A stretch of DNA of 64,000 nt from Pseudonocardia sp. EC080619-01 (GTDB taxonomy: Bacteria > Actinomycetota > Actinomycetes > Mycobacteriales > Pseudonocardiaceae), in assembly GCF_001420995.1 (NCBI RefSeq), contig NZ_CP012184.1, positions 4,076,501 through 4,140,500 of the forward strand, read 5' to 3'. Position numbers and translations under genes: made by a program. Under the pieces are notes generated by a model. It was not told where the DNA came from, did no database searches, and worked only from the letters and a program-made list of their open reading frames with translations. Position 1 is the stretch's first letter; the number at the start of each line of letters is the position of its first letter. Below, piece by piece: positions 16,695 to 25,454 of this stretch.

Positions 16695-17629
16695 TCGTGG
16701 ACTACATCGACGGCCACCGGCAGCAGTTCGGGGTCGAGCCGATCTGTCGCGTCCTGCGCGTGCAGGGCGTGTCGATCGCCCCGAGCAGCTACTACGCGGC
16801 CCGCACTCGGCCGCGCTCGGCTCGGGCGGAGCGAGACGAGCGGGTGCTGGGCGAGATCCGGCGGGTGCATGCCCACCCCGAGCTGGGCCGCGGCCTGTAC
16901 GGGGCACGGAAGGTGTATCACCAGCTGCGCCGCGAGGGCGGCGTCGACGGGGCGCCGGTGGCCCGTTGCACTGTGGAACGGCTCATGGCCGCTGACGGGC
17001 TCGAAGGCGCCCGACGCGGGCATCAGTACATGACCACCACAACGGCCGACCCGGCCGCGGCGCGGCCACCGGACCTGGTCAACCGGGACTTCACCGCCGA
17101 GCGCCCGAACGCGCTGTGGATCGTGGACTTCACCTACGTGCCCACCTGGGCCGGGATGGCGTTCACCGCGTTCGTCTCCGACGTGTTCGGCTGGCGCACC
17201 GCGGCGTCGATGCCCACCGAGCTGCCCCTCGACGCGCTGGAGATGGCGCTGTGGACCCGCGAAACCGCTGGTCAGACCGACCAGGGCCGCCTCGACGGCC
17301 TCGTCCATCATAGCGATGCGGGGGCGCAATATACGGCTGTGCGCTACGCCGCCCGGCTCGCCCAGGCCGGCGCGTTGGCCTCGATCGGCACCGTGGACGA
17401 CAGCTATGACAACAGCCAGGCCGAGAGCGTGATCGGGCTCTACAAGACCGAGTGCGTCCGCCCGGAGGGCCCGTGGCGCGGGGTCGACGACCTCGAGCTC
17501 GCCACCGCATCCTGGGTCGCCTGGTTCAACCACCACCGACTGCACTCGTCCATCGGCCACGTCCCACCGATCGAGTACGAAACCGCCTACCACCATCACA
17601 ACCTGATCGGCCGAAACCCCCGGCCGTGA
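16691..17629 (+). CDS. IS3-family OrfB (DDE integrase-type transposase)
   Basis: A 312-residue integrase-core protein with an N-terminal HTH_21-like region (ARKVYHQLRREG). The catalytic triad is Asp in LWIVDFTYV, Asp in LVHHSDAGAQYTA and Glu in DNSQAESVIGLYKTE. It is full length and uninterrupted, so the enzyme itself is likely competent even though the element's left end looks recombined. Confidence 0.88.
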   Translation: MIVDYIDGHRQQFGVEPICRVLRVQGVSIAPSSYYAARTRPRSARAERDERVLGEIRRVHAHPELGRGLYGARKVYHQLRREGGVDGAPVARCTVERLMAADGLEGARRGHQYMTTTTADPAAARPPDLVNRDFTAERPNALWIVDFTYVPTWAGMAFTAFVSDVFGWRTAASMPTELPLDALEMALWTRETAGQTDQGRLDGLVHHSDAGAQYTAVRYAARLAQAGALASIGTVDDSYDNSQAESVIGLYKTECVRPEGPWRGVDDLELATASWVAWFNHHRLHSSIGHVPPIEYETAYHHHNLIGRNPRP

Positions 17630-17790
17630 GAACCCAGCCTCCACCGAACCCGGGGACGGTTCACCCGGGGCGCCCTAAAGTCTCCGGACACGCCGGGGCG
17701 GTTCAGCGTCCCTGTTCAGGAGGCATTTGATCTTTCCGGCGAGCCGACGCTCAAAAGGATCAGCGGTGGATCCAGGGTAAGCTCTTGTGC

Positions 17791-18153
17791 ATGATCCAGC
17801 CGCCCAATCTCGAAGCCCGTGTGGCCGCCTTGGAGACGCGCATCAGTGAGCTGGCCGCCGACGCACAGGCCGCACGCGAGGACGCTACTGCGGCCCGACA
17901 CCTCGCAGCGGCGCGGGACCGCGACATCGCGGACTTGATGGTGAAGATTGACGCGAACCGCTCGGCGATCAACGCGCTCGGCGAGCAGACCCGCGAGCGG
18001 TTCGATCAGCTGGAGAACAAGGTTGACGGGGGGTTCGCTCAGATACGAGGCCAGCTGGACGGCACGGCCGCCAGCCTGGAGGGCATCACCGGACTGTTGA
18101 CTACACTCATCGGCCAGCGGGGCGATGACAACCCAGAAAACCCACCACGCTGA
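17791..18153 (+). CDS. Small coiled-coil protein
   Basis: A ~120-residue, almost entirely helical protein: MIQPPNLEARVAALETRISE and onward, with heptads through the middle (NRSAINALGEQTRERFDQLE) and a short C-terminal LEGITGLLTTLIGQ helix. It has no cysteines, no membrane segment and no signal peptide. Similar short coiled-coil proteins occur in actinobacteria, often singly and near mobile elements, without known function. The ATG at 17791 is preferred to one 6 bp upstream. Confidence 0.6.
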   Translation: MIQPPNLEARVAALETRISELAADAQAAREDATAARHLAAARDRDIADLMVKIDANRSAINALGEQTRERFDQLENKVDGGFAQIRGQLDGTAASLEGITGLLTTLIGQRGDDNPENPPR

Positions 18154-18174
18154 TCTGCAGACTATCCGCGGGTC

Positions 18175-18549
18175 GTGGCGGATGCTGTTGCTGTGGATGT
18201 TCCTGAAATCTATGCCTGGTGCACCGCTGCTTTCGCTGTCCAGGTCCACCTTGTCGGTACCCGGTGGACGGCGCCCTCGGGGTTGCCAGGGTGGGATGTG
18301 CGCGCTGTGGTGAATCACCTGGTCAACGAGCAGCGCTGGACACCCGAGCTGTTCGCTGGCGCCACCATCGACAGCGTCGGTGACCGCTTCGACAGCGACC
18401 TGCTCGGCGACGATCCCGTCTCGATGTTCGACCACACTGCTGCGATGGCCCTGGACAGTGCACCGCACTCGCTCGCTGAGATCCCATCCTGCGCCTCGAC
18501 GGACGTCACGGTGGGGCCAATCCGGGCGACGATGCTGGTGTCGATGTGA
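18175..18549 (+). pseudogene. Truncated TIGR03086-type (DinB/maleylpyruvate isomerase-like) protein
   Basis: The frame contains TRWTAPSGLPGWDVRAVVNH then LVNEQRWTPELFAGATIDSV and GDRFDSDLLGDDP. This is the metal-binding helical N-terminal region of the TIGR03086 / mycothiol-dependent maleylpyruvate isomerase family, including the conserved H of VVNHLV. Similarity ends near codon 95, where about 90 further residues should follow, and the opening residues (MADAVAVDVPEIYAW) also lack the usual N-terminus. I read it as a broken gene. Confidence 0.6.
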
Positions 18550-18931
18550 CACGCGGCAGCGGCATCCCGACCACGGTCGTCACGACGTACGCCGGAGCCC
18601 TGTTGACGCGAGTACCGAGGAACTGCGCCGTAGCGCCGCGCTCGACACAGACCAGGACCCCGACTCGGGTCGCCCACGCGATCACCCGACTGACTGTCCG
18701 CAGGCTCGCCCCGGCCCGCTCAGCCGCTGTCGCACGGGTCGTCCCGGTGATCAGTCCACTGCGCCAGTCCATCGCCTCGACCAGCGTTCGCAGAACCGCT
18801 GTAGCGATACGGCGACGATCGGCGCGCCACAGCTCGGCGTCCACCGCCCGGTCGATGAGTTCACGAGCACAGACCTGATCGACGACGACCACCTGACCCG
18901 CCGGCACACGGCCGCGCCATCCGGGGTGCAC
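18506..18931 (-). CDS. Winged-HTH, plasmid-Rep-like protein (possibly a fragment)
   Basis: A 141-residue frame. The central region reads WRADRRRIATAVLRTLVEAM, then TGTTRATAAERAGASLRTVS and RVIAWATRVGVLVCVERGAT, ending NRAPAYVVTT. The order resembles the C-terminal DNA-binding part of actinobacterial plasmid replication initiators: an HTH where each round tests a cell-population-like motif, a 'G-L-L-x-x-V-E-x-G' wing, then 'N-R-A-A-x-Y'. The N-terminal primase-type part is absent, so this may be the tail of a larger Rep gene. It overlaps the convergent broken gene by 44 bp. Confidence 0.4.
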   Translation of the reverse strand: MHPGWRGRVPAGQVVVVDQVCARELIDRAVDAELWRADRRRIATAVLRTLVEAMDWRSGLITGTTRATAAERAGASLRTVSRVIAWATRVGVLVCVERGATAQFLGTRVNRAPAYVVTTVVGMPLPRVTSTPASSPGLAPP

Positions 18932-19067
18932 CGCGAACCGGCCCGCAGCAACCCGGCGCGCAGCACGCCGCCGGCCATACTCGGACCGGCGACTCCATGG
19001 GCCTCTGCTCGACGCGCAAGGCTGCCTCGGCCGCGCGGGTACGTGCGTAGTAGAAAGGGCTCGGCTA

Positions 19068-19478
19068 GTGTCCTGAGTCGTTAAATCGCTGTCGGTTGTT
19101 AGGCTGCGGTATGGCGACTCGGGGACCGAAGCCGGCGCAGATCATTCTGACCGACGACGAGCGGTCCCAGCTTGAGTCGTGGGCGCGGCGACGAACCAGC
19201 GCGGCCGGGTTGGCCACGCGGAGCAAGATCGTGCTGGCTGCTGCCGAGGGTGGGTCGAACACCGAGGTCGCGGCCTGGTTGGGGGTGTCGCGCCCGACGG
19301 TGACGACGTGGCGGTCCCGTTTTGCTGAGCGCCGTCTCGACGGGTTGGTCGACGAGCCGCGGTCGGGGCGTCCGCGCACGGTCACCGACGAGCAGGTCGA
19401 GCGCCTGGTCGTGCAGACCTTGGAGACGACACCGGCGGATGCGACTCACTGGTCGACCCGCTCGATGGCAGCCCACCT
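19068..19478 (+). pseudogene. IS630-family transposase remnant 3, cut by an IS701-like insertion
   Basis: It begins right after a TA with GTGTCCTGAGTCG, then encodes MATRGPKPAQIILTDDERSQ and onward through WSTRSMAAH, about 125 codons of intact N-terminal DNA-binding domain. At 19479 it runs into the inverted repeat of an IS701-like element. The catalytic half is not found on the far side of the insertions. Confidence 0.8.
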
Positions 19479-19480
19479 AG

Positions 19481-20497
19481 TACTCCAGCCGTAGATCGTT
19501 GTGGATGTTCGGAGTCGTTCTGACGCTGGTAGTGGCTGGATCGGGAGTGCTGTTGGTGTCGTCGCCGCCATCGCGACCAGGCCCACGGGCAGGTCAGCTG
19601 GCGGGCTGGTTCGATGACGAGCCGGACGAGCAGGTGCCGGATCTCGTTGCAGGTCAACGTGATCAGACCTGGAGGACGTGGGTTGTAGCCGGTGTCAGCG
19701 GCGATGACGGCGAGCAGGGCATGAGCGAGCATGACCAGCAGCGTCCAGCGCTGCCAGGAGGTCCAGCGGCGCACCTGGTGCTCGTCGAGACCGATGGCCA
19801 GCACGTAGCCGATCCCAGCGAGTTCGCACTCGGCGCGTAGGTCGGGGTCAGCGCCGTAGACCTCGTCCCCGGCGACCCAGCGGGCCGCGACACCGGCGCG
19901 CAGAGCCCGGGTCAGCATCCCGGCCGCGAGTGCGGGCTTGGTCGCGAACTCGATCTCGTCCGGCACCCCGGCCTGCTCGAGCCGCTCGGGATCCTCGGTC
20001 CAGCAGCGTGGCAGGTAGAGTTCGCGGTCGATCATGGCGTGGCCACGGGTGGCGGCGTAGACGAGGTAGACCGCGACCTGGGCGTTCTCGATCCGTCCGG
20101 CCGTGCCGGTGTACTGGCGCTGGACCCCGACCGTGGCTTTGCCCTTCTTCAGGTCGCCGGTCTCGTCGACCACCAGCACCGCGTCGGTGTCGGCGAGCCG
20201 TCCGGTGACGTAGTCGCGCAGGTCATCGCGGACGCCGTCGGTGTCCCACTTCGCTCGGCCCAGGAAGTACTGCATGCCGTGTGGATCGGTGTCGCCGGCG
20301 TGTTCGGCGATGCTCCAGCAGTTCTTGCGCGGCAGCTCCGCGAGCAGCCCGAACAAGAACCCGCGGGCCCGGCGGCGGGTCTCTACCCGAGGAAACCGCC
20401 CCGCGACCCGATCGAGGAGCCGGTCGGCCTCCGCAGACCACCAGTCGGGCTCTACCCTGTGGCTCACGGCCACCGCTTGATCTTCAGATGTCGACAC
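19481..20497 (-). pseudogene. IS701-family transposase with internal deletion
   Basis: The N-terminal two thirds are normal (FLFGLLAELPRKNCWSIAEH, VLVVDETGDLKKGKATVGVQ, WVAGDEVYGADPDLRAE), giving the first two catalytic Asp residues. At about 19791 YVLAIG is joined directly to LDEHQVRRWTSWQRWTLLVM. In intact relatives roughly 100 residues, including the segment with the catalytic Glu, lie between these. The frame also has no stop inside the element and reads through the left inverted repeat into the IS630 remnant, ending at 19382. It is likely inactive. Confidence 0.75.
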
Positions 20498-20574
20498 AAC
20501 GGACGAGGATCACGCGGTGGCCGTCCCACGTCTGGGACCGCCACGCCGCAAGATCACGACTTACGGCTGGAGTA
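19481..20574 (-). mobile_element. IS701-like element with internal deletion
   Basis: Ends are TACTCCAGCCGTAG and TACTCCAGCCGTAA (complement), flanked on both sides by CTAG (19477-19480 and 20575-20578), consistent with a 4 bp target duplication. The second CTAG is also the first bases of IS630 copy 2, so the insertion hit exactly the boundary between IS630 remnant 3 and copy 2. The element is about 1.1 kb, shorter than full IS701 relatives, because its transposase gene carries a deletion. Confidence 0.75.
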
Positions 20575-21666
20575 CTAGTGTCCTGAGTCAGGGATTCGCT
20601 TCAGATATCGGGTGAGTCGTTCGAGAATCTCGTCCGCGGTCTTGGTCCACGCGAAGGGCTTGGGGTTGTTGTTCCAGCCGGCGATCCAGTCGCGGATGTC
20701 GGCTTCGAGGGCGGGGACCGAGGTGTGCACGCCGCGGCGGATCTTCTTGGTGGTCAGCTCGGCGAACCAACGCTCGACCAGGTTGAGCCACGACGATCCG
20801 GTCGGGGTGAAATGCAGGTGGAACCTCGGGTGAGCCACCAGCCAGGTCTTGATAGCCGGGGTCTTGTGGGTGGCGTAGTTGTCCAGCACCAGGTGCACGT
20901 CCAGCTCGGCGGGGACCTCGCGGTCGAGCCTGGTCAAGAACGTGCGGAACTCGCTCGCGCGATGGCGGCGATGCAGCGACCCGATCACCTTCCCGGTCGT
21001 GACCTCGAGCGCGGCGAACAACGTCGTGGTTCCTGCCCGCACGTAGTCGTGGGTCAGTCGCTGCGGGATGCCGGGCATCATCGGCAGCACTGGTTGGGAC
21101 CGGTTCAAGGCCTGGATCTGGGATTTCTCGTCCACGCAGAACACCAGCGCCCGCTCGGGCGGGTCAAGGTAGAGACCGACGACGTCGTGGAGTTTCTCGA
21201 TGAAGTACGGATCGGTGGACAGCTTGAACGTCTCGGCTCGGTGCGGGGCCAACCCGAAGGTGCGCCAGATCCGCGAGATCGTCGATTGGGACAACCCCGA
21301 ATGCTCGGCCATCCCGCGGGTCGACCAGTGCGTCGCATCAGCCGGTTTGGACTCCAACGTCGTGGTGATCACCTCGGCGACCTGAGCGTCGGTGACCGTG
21401 CGCGGACCGCCCGGACGGGGCAGGTCCCCCAGCCCGGCGATCCGGTGAGCAACGAACCGGGCACGCCACCGGCCCACCGTGTGCGCAGCCGACCCCGTCT
21501 GCGCCGCGACTTCCTTGTTCGTCGCGCCCGAAGCGCACGCCAGGATGATCCGACACCGCAGCGCCCACGCCTGCGGAGTCGACCCGCGGCGAATCCATTC
21601 CTCCAACGCTGACCGCTCATCGTCGGACAGGATCAGCTCGGCCTTGGGTCGTCCGGTCCGTGCCAC
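20575..21666 (-). CDS. IS630-family transposase (copy 2)
   Basis: A 363-residue DDE transposase identical in sequence to the copy at 13660-14751, with intact [19 protein letters not shown] and NLVERWF catalytic blocks. Complete identity of two copies 6.9 kb apart points to recent transposition or gene conversion. Confidence 0.92.
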   Translation of the reverse strand: MARTGRPKAELILSDDERSALEEWIRRGSTPQAWALRCRIILACASGATNKEVAAQTGSAAHTVGRWRARFVAHRIAGLGDLPRPGGPRTVTDAQVAEVITTTLESKPADATHWSTRGMAEHSGLSQSTISRIWRTFGLAPHRAETFKLSTDPYFIEKLHDVVGLYLDPPERALVFCVDEKSQIQALNRSQPVLPMMPGIPQRLTHDYVRAGTTTLFAALEVTTGKVIGSLHRRHRASEFRTFLTRLDREVPAELDVHLVLDNYATHKTPAIKTWLVAHPRFHLHFTPTGSSWLNLVERWFAELTTKKIRRGVHTSVPALEADIRDWIAGWNNNPKPFAWTKTADEILERLTRYLKRIPDSGH

Positions 21667-21710
21667 CAGACCACCTTACAAATATGTCGCGAACTCGCGA
21701 CTCATGACAC
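20578..21710 (-). mobile_element. IS630-family element, complete copy 2
   Basis: A 1,133 bp element between TA dinucleotides at 20576-20577 and 21711-21712. The terminal repeats and encoded protein match copy 1, and the orientation is the same. The pair brackets 14798-20575. Confidence 0.9.
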
Positions 21711-21873
21711 TAGACGGCAGTGATTCGAGCTCTGCCGGCCCGACCGCACAGCGGCGCACGACCTGAACGATCAGCTCGGAGGCCCGGCCCGACCGGATCG
21801 CGATGCCGGACGAACGGTCCGGCTGCGGCTGAGCTGTTCGAGACTGCGGCCGGCCGGCACTACCGTCCTGGTC

Positions 21874-22644
21874 GTGGACCGGATCGACGACGCGCACCGG
21901 CAGCCGTCGTACGGGGTGGGCCTGGAGTGGGGTGCGGCGGGAGCCGACGCGCTCGGTCCGGGGTGCCACGTGGCGGTCGTCGTCGATGTCCTCAGCTTCA
22001 CCACGACGCTCACGGTCGCCGCGGACCGCGGGATCACGGTGTACCCGTACCGGTGGCGCGACGCGGCGGCAGCGACGTACGCGGCGGAGCGCGGCGCGGT
22101 TCTCGCCGTGGGCCGTTCCCGGGCCCGTCCGGGAGAGATCAGCCTGTCCCCGGCGAGCGTCCGCACCGCGCGGCCGTCGCCGTCGCGCCTGGTCCTGCCC
22201 TCGCCGAACGGTTCGACGATCTCCGCGCGGCTCGCCTCCGGTTCGACGGAGGTGATCGGGGTCTGTCTCCGTAACCGGCAGGCCGCCGCGGAGTGGTTGT
22301 GCCGCCGTCGTCGTACGGATCCGGCCCTGCGGGTGGCGGTGATCGCCGCAGGGGAGCGGTGGCCCGGCGGTGCGCTCCGCCCCGCCGTCGAGGACCAGTG
22401 GGGAGCCGGAGCGCTGATCGAAGCGCTCGTCGCACGGGGTTGGGACGACCTGTCGCCGGAGGCCAGGTCGGCGGTCGGAACCTTCGACGCGGTCGCCGGC
22501 GACCTCGGCAGGGCGCTACGTCACTGCGCCAGTGGCCGTGAGCTGGTGGACCTCGGCTACCAGGACGACGTGCGGACGGCCGCCGAGCTCGATCACAGCG
22601 AGTCCATCCCGTTGCTGAGCGGAGAGGCGTTCCTCGCGAGCTGA
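21874..22644 (+). CDS. 2-phosphosulfolactate phosphatase family protein (ComB-like)
   Basis: A 256-residue protein of the ComB family (Mg-dependent phosphatase named for coenzyme M synthesis in archaea, but widespread in bacteria with unclear role). Conserved parts are VAVVVDVLSFTTTLTVAADR, LPSPNGSTISARLAS, VIAAGERWPGGALRPAVEDQ with the acidic pair, WGAGALIEAL, and the C-terminal GYQDDVRTAAELDHSESIPL. No other coenzyme M genes are near. It starts at a GTG. The 160 bp between IS630 copy 2 and this gene hold no feature. Confidence 0.8.
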   Translation: MDRIDDAHRQPSYGVGLEWGAAGADALGPGCHVAVVVDVLSFTTTLTVAADRGITVYPYRWRDAAAATYAAERGAVLAVGRSRARPGEISLSPASVRTARPSPSRLVLPSPNGSTISARLASGSTEVIGVCLRNRQAAAEWLCRRRRTDPALRVAVIAAGERWPGGALRPAVEDQWGAGALIEALVARGWDDLSPEARSAVGTFDAVAGDLGRALRHCASGRELVDLGYQDDVRTAAELDHSESIPLLSGEAFLAS

Positions 22645-22661
22645 CCCCGGACGCCGGCGGG

Positions 22662-23435
22662 TCACCGTGACTCGGGATCCTGGCCCCGGGCGGCCCGCCC
22701 GCCGTCGACCGGTAGCACGACCCCGCTGACGAAGGCGGCGGCGGGGGACAGCAGGTAGGCCACGGCGTCGGCGACCTCCTCCGCGCGCCCGACACGGCCC
22801 AGTGGATGGATCTCGCCCATCTCCTGCCGCGTCCGGGCCGCGAGTTCGGGGCCCTGCCGGTCGAGCAGGTCCTCGTAGCGGTCGGTCGTGATCGAGCCCA
22901 GGGCGACCGCGTTGACCCGGATCCCGTCGGGGCCGTGGTCGACGGCGGCGGCACGGGTCAGCCCCTCGACGGCCGCCTTCGCCGTCGCGTAGGGAAGTGC
23001 GCCTCGTACCGCGCGCTGTGCCTGGTGACTCGACACGTTCACGATCGACCCGGCCGTGCCGCGGTCCCGGAACCGGCGCACCGCGACGGCACAGCCCACC
23101 AGGACCGGTGCGAGGTTCGCGTCGACCAGCGCGACGAGATCCTCCGGCGGTCCTGTGTGGAGGTCGGCGTCGCGGAAGACCGCGGCGTTGTTCACCCAGC
23201 CCGCGAGCTCGCCCGTCCGCTCCGCGAGGTCGGCCGCGCGTTCTGCGATCACCGGGTCTCCTGCGCTCCCGGTGACGGCGGCGACCCGGTCGCCTGCGGA
23301 GTGGGTGCGGGTCCAGCCGACCTCGTCGGGGTCCCGCTCCAGGACGACGACGGCGTGGCCCTCGGCGAGCAGTTTCTCGGCGATGGCGCGACCGACCCCG
23401 CGGCCGGCGCCGGTGACGACGTACGACGAGACCAT
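22662..23435 (-). CDS. Short-chain dehydrogenase/reductase
   Basis: Classical SDR of 257 residues. It has the nucleotide-binding TGAGRGVGRAIAEKL, the NNAAV motif, catalytic Ser in IVNVSSHQA, catalytic YATAK, and a C-terminal GVVLPVDGG. An acidic residue after strand 2 (VVLERDPD) favours NAD(H) over NADP(H). The 18 bp gap to the convergent ComB-like gene leaves no room for a separate terminator. Substrate unknown. An ATG 12 bp upstream (23447) is an alternative start. Confidence 0.85.
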   Translation of the reverse strand: MVSSYVVTGAGRGVGRAIAEKLLAEGHAVVVLERDPDEVGWTRTHSAGDRVAAVTGSAGDPVIAERAADLAERTGELAGWVNNAAVFRDADLHTGPPEDLVALVDANLAPVLVGCAVAVRRFRDRGTAGSIVNVSSHQAQRAVRGALPYATAKAAVEGLTRAAAVDHGPDGIRVNAVALGSITTDRYEDLLDRQGPELAARTRQEMGEIHPLGRVGRAEEVADAVAYLLSPAAAFVSGVVLPVDGGRAARGQDPESR

Positions 23436-23493
23436 GGGCGCCATCATCCCGTCCGCGTGATCGCGTGCTCGTCGGAGGCGGTGCCGTCGCGGG

Positions 23494-24420
23494 TCAGCCG
23501 CGCAGCCGGTCCAGCACCGCGTCCAGGACGCCCGGGACGTCCGGCGCCGACAGCACGTCGACCGGCGGCGTCGTCGCCTCCGGAGCCCGGTGCGGCACGG
23601 TCGCCCCGCGCGCCGGGCCGAACCCGGTGTCCACGGTCAGCGGTGTCGGCGTCGCCGTCAGCGACCCGGGCGCGACGCACTCCAGCAGGGCGACGGCGTC
23701 GTGCAGCGCGACGGCGTCGTGGCCGTACCGGTCGCGGTAGAAGTCGCGGTAGGGCGCGATCATCGCCCGCAGCTCGGCGCACACCGCGTCGCCCGCGGCG
23801 AGTGCGTCGAGCCACTCCGGGCCGGCGGCGCAGCCCAGTGTCGTCTCCAGCGGCACCAGTGCGACCGGCACCCGGTCCTGGGTGAGCACGCGGTGCGCGG
23901 CCTCCGGGTCGGCGTGGACGTTGAACTCGGCGGCGCCGGTGACGTTGCCGCCGCCGATCGCCCCGCCCATGACGACGATCCGGCCGATCCGGCCGGTGAG
24001 CTCGGGATGCGTGGCGAGGAGCAGGGCGGTGTCGGTCAGCGGGCCGATCGAGGCGATGGTGACGGGCTCGGTGGCGTCCTCCAGCACCTGCGCCATCAGC
24101 TCGATCCCGGAGCCGGGGCGCGGCGCGACCGGATCGGGCAGGTGCGCCGCGCGCCCGCCGAGGCCGTCCTCGCCGTGCACGTGACCGGCCCGGCGCTCCA
24201 GCCGATGCACCAGCGGCCGCTCGGCACCGGTCCCGAGCGGCACGTCGGTGCGGCCGGTCAGTGCGAGCAGCCGTCCGGCGTTGTCGAGGGTGCGGTCCAG
24301 CCCGACGTTGCCGAACGCCGCGACGACCGCGCGGACGTCCACCTCGGGGCTCCGCAGGGCGAGGACGAGCGCGACGGCGTCGTCGACGCCCGGGTCGGTG
24401 TCGATGATCAACGGGGGCAC
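23494..24420 (-). CDS. Inosine-uridine-type nucleoside hydrolase
   Basis: A 308-residue nucleoside N-ribohydrolase. The Ca-binding N-terminal signature DTDPGVDDAVAL is perfect, followed by AAFGNVGLDRTLDNA, the IGPLTDTALLL segment, IVVMGGAIGGGNVTGAAEFN and the Asp-containing FNVHADPEAA. It releases ribose from nucleosides for salvage in the cytoplasm. It lies 58 bp upstream of, and on the same strand as, the SDR gene, so they may be co-transcribed. Base specificity cannot be deduced. Confidence 0.88.
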   Translation of the reverse strand: MPPLIIDTDPGVDDAVALVLALRSPEVDVRAVVAAFGNVGLDRTLDNAGRLLALTGRTDVPLGTGAERPLVHRLERRAGHVHGEDGLGGRAAHLPDPVAPRPGSGIELMAQVLEDATEPVTIASIGPLTDTALLLATHPELTGRIGRIVVMGGAIGGGNVTGAAEFNVHADPEAAHRVLTQDRVPVALVPLETTLGCAAGPEWLDALAAGDAVCAELRAMIAPYRDFYRDRYGHDAVALHDAVALLECVAPGSLTATPTPLTVDTGFGPARGATVPHRAPEATTPPVDVLSAPDVPGVLDAVLDRLRG

Positions 24421-24459
24421 CCCGGCAGGGTACGGCCGGACCGCGGCACCCCCGCGGAC

Positions 24460-24663
24460 TCACTCGCTGCGGGTGGGCTCGTCCTCGTTCTCGGCGTCGA
24501 GCTCGGCGGCCGCCGCCCCGGTGACGCCGGAGTCGTCGGGGGAACCCGCCGGGCGCGGGTTCCCCTCGTGGTCGCGTTCCTCGCGGACCGTCCCGGTCCC
24601 GCCGGAGGTCAGCTCGCCGGTACCGACGTCGGATCCGTCGTCGGGCTCGCGGTGCTCGGTCAC
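24460..24663 (-). CDS. Small acidic hypothetical protein (67 aa)
   Basis: A GTG-initiated frame encoding VTEHREPDDGSDVGTGELTS and onward, ending AELDAENEDEPTRSE. It is strongly acidic and predicted to be disordered, with no recognised family. It lies between the nucleoside hydrolase and a divergent acyltransferase. Coding status is supported only by the open frame and amino-acid composition. Confidence 0.4.
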   Translation of the reverse strand: MTEHREPDDGSDVGTGELTSGGTGTVREERDHEGNPRPAGSPDDSGVTGAAAAELDAENEDEPTRSE

Positions 24664-24738
24664 GTGGGTGCCTCCCGTCGTCGTGTGCAGGCGGAGGTAC
24701 CCGCGGAGCGCGCACCGCACACGCCTAGGGTCGGGTCC

Positions 24739-25446
24739 GTGCGACCGCAGGACGATCCGGAGCAGGCCCGGCTGTTCACGCTCACCTCGCTGCGCTGGAT
24801 CCTGCGGCACCGCGCCTTCACCCCCTGGTACCTGCGGCGGTACTGGCGGCTGCTGGTGCTGCGGGTCCGGCACCCGCACGTCGTGCTGCGCGGGATGGTC
24901 TTCCTCGGCAAGGGCGTGACGCTGGAGGCCCGCCCCGGCCTCGGCCGCCTGGAGATCGGGCGCTGGGTGCACATCGGTGACGGCACCGCGCTCCGCTGCC
25001 ACGAGGGGTCGATGCGGATCGGCGACAAGGTCGTCTTCGGCCGGAACAACACCCTGAACTGCTATCTCGACGTCGAGGTGGGCGCGGCGACGCTGGTCGC
25101 GGACTGGGTGTACGTGACGGACTTCGACCACCGCACGGAGGACGTCCACCGCCCGATCAAGGACCAGGGCATCGTCAAGTCGCCGGTGCGGATCGGCGAG
25201 GGCTGCTGGCTCGGGGTGAAGACCTCGGTGCTGCGCGGCACCCGCATCGGCTCCGGCTCCGTGCTGGGCGCGCACGCCGTCGCCCGCGGGGACCTTCCGG
25301 CCGAGTCGATCGCCGTCGGGAGCCCGGCCCGGGTGGTGCGGGACCGCCGTGCGGACTTCGAGGCCGCGGCCGCCGAGCGCGCCGCCGTCGCGGACATGGC
25401 CCGCAAGGCCGACCGGGCCCTGCGCGCCCGGCTCGACCGGGCCTGA
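24739..25446 (+). CDS. Hexapeptide-repeat (LbH) acyltransferase
   Basis: A 235-residue acyltransferase with a left-handed beta-helix. Hexapeptide turns are visible through IGRWVHIGDGTALRCHEGSM, IGDKVVFGRNNTLNCYLDVE and IGEGCWLGVKTSVLRGTRIG, with a catalytic-type His in YVTDFDHRTEDV and the usual C-terminal AVGSPARVVRD. It is convergent with the GT4/GH57/methyltransferase cluster, the same arrangement as Rv3034c, proposed in mycobacteria to acylate methylglucose polysaccharide. That role is inferred from context. GTG 24739 marks the start of similarity. Confidence 0.8.
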   Translation: MRPQDDPEQARLFTLTSLRWILRHRAFTPWYLRRYWRLLVLRVRHPHVVLRGMVFLGKGVTLEARPGLGRLEIGRWVHIGDGTALRCHEGSMRIGDKVVFGRNNTLNCYLDVEVGAATLVADWVYVTDFDHRTEDVHRPIKDQGIVKSPVRIGEGCWLGVKTSVLRGTRIGSGSVLGAHAVARGDLPAESIAVGSPARVVRDRRADFEAAAAERAAVADMARKADRALRARLDRA

Positions 25447-25454
25447 CACCCGGC

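Larger units (their letters stand above)
16186..17706 (+). mobile_element. IS3-family element, apparently chimeric at the 5' end
   Basis: It contains orfA and orfB of an IS3-type element. The right end is CTGAACCGCCCCGGCGTGTC (read inward). The proposed left end, CTGAGGTTCCCCCGC followed by GTGTCTGAAGACT, is related but clearly divergent. Just inside the left end the start of one orfA is followed 111 bp later by the start of a second, complete orfA. This looks like one IS3 end joined to another IS3, so mobility is doubtful. Confidence 0.7.

Noticed and set aside
23590..25446. A 618-residue fusion of an unknown domain with the acyltransferase
   Set aside because: The upstream 380 codons are antisense to the nucleoside hydrolase; family similarity begins at the GTG at 24739.
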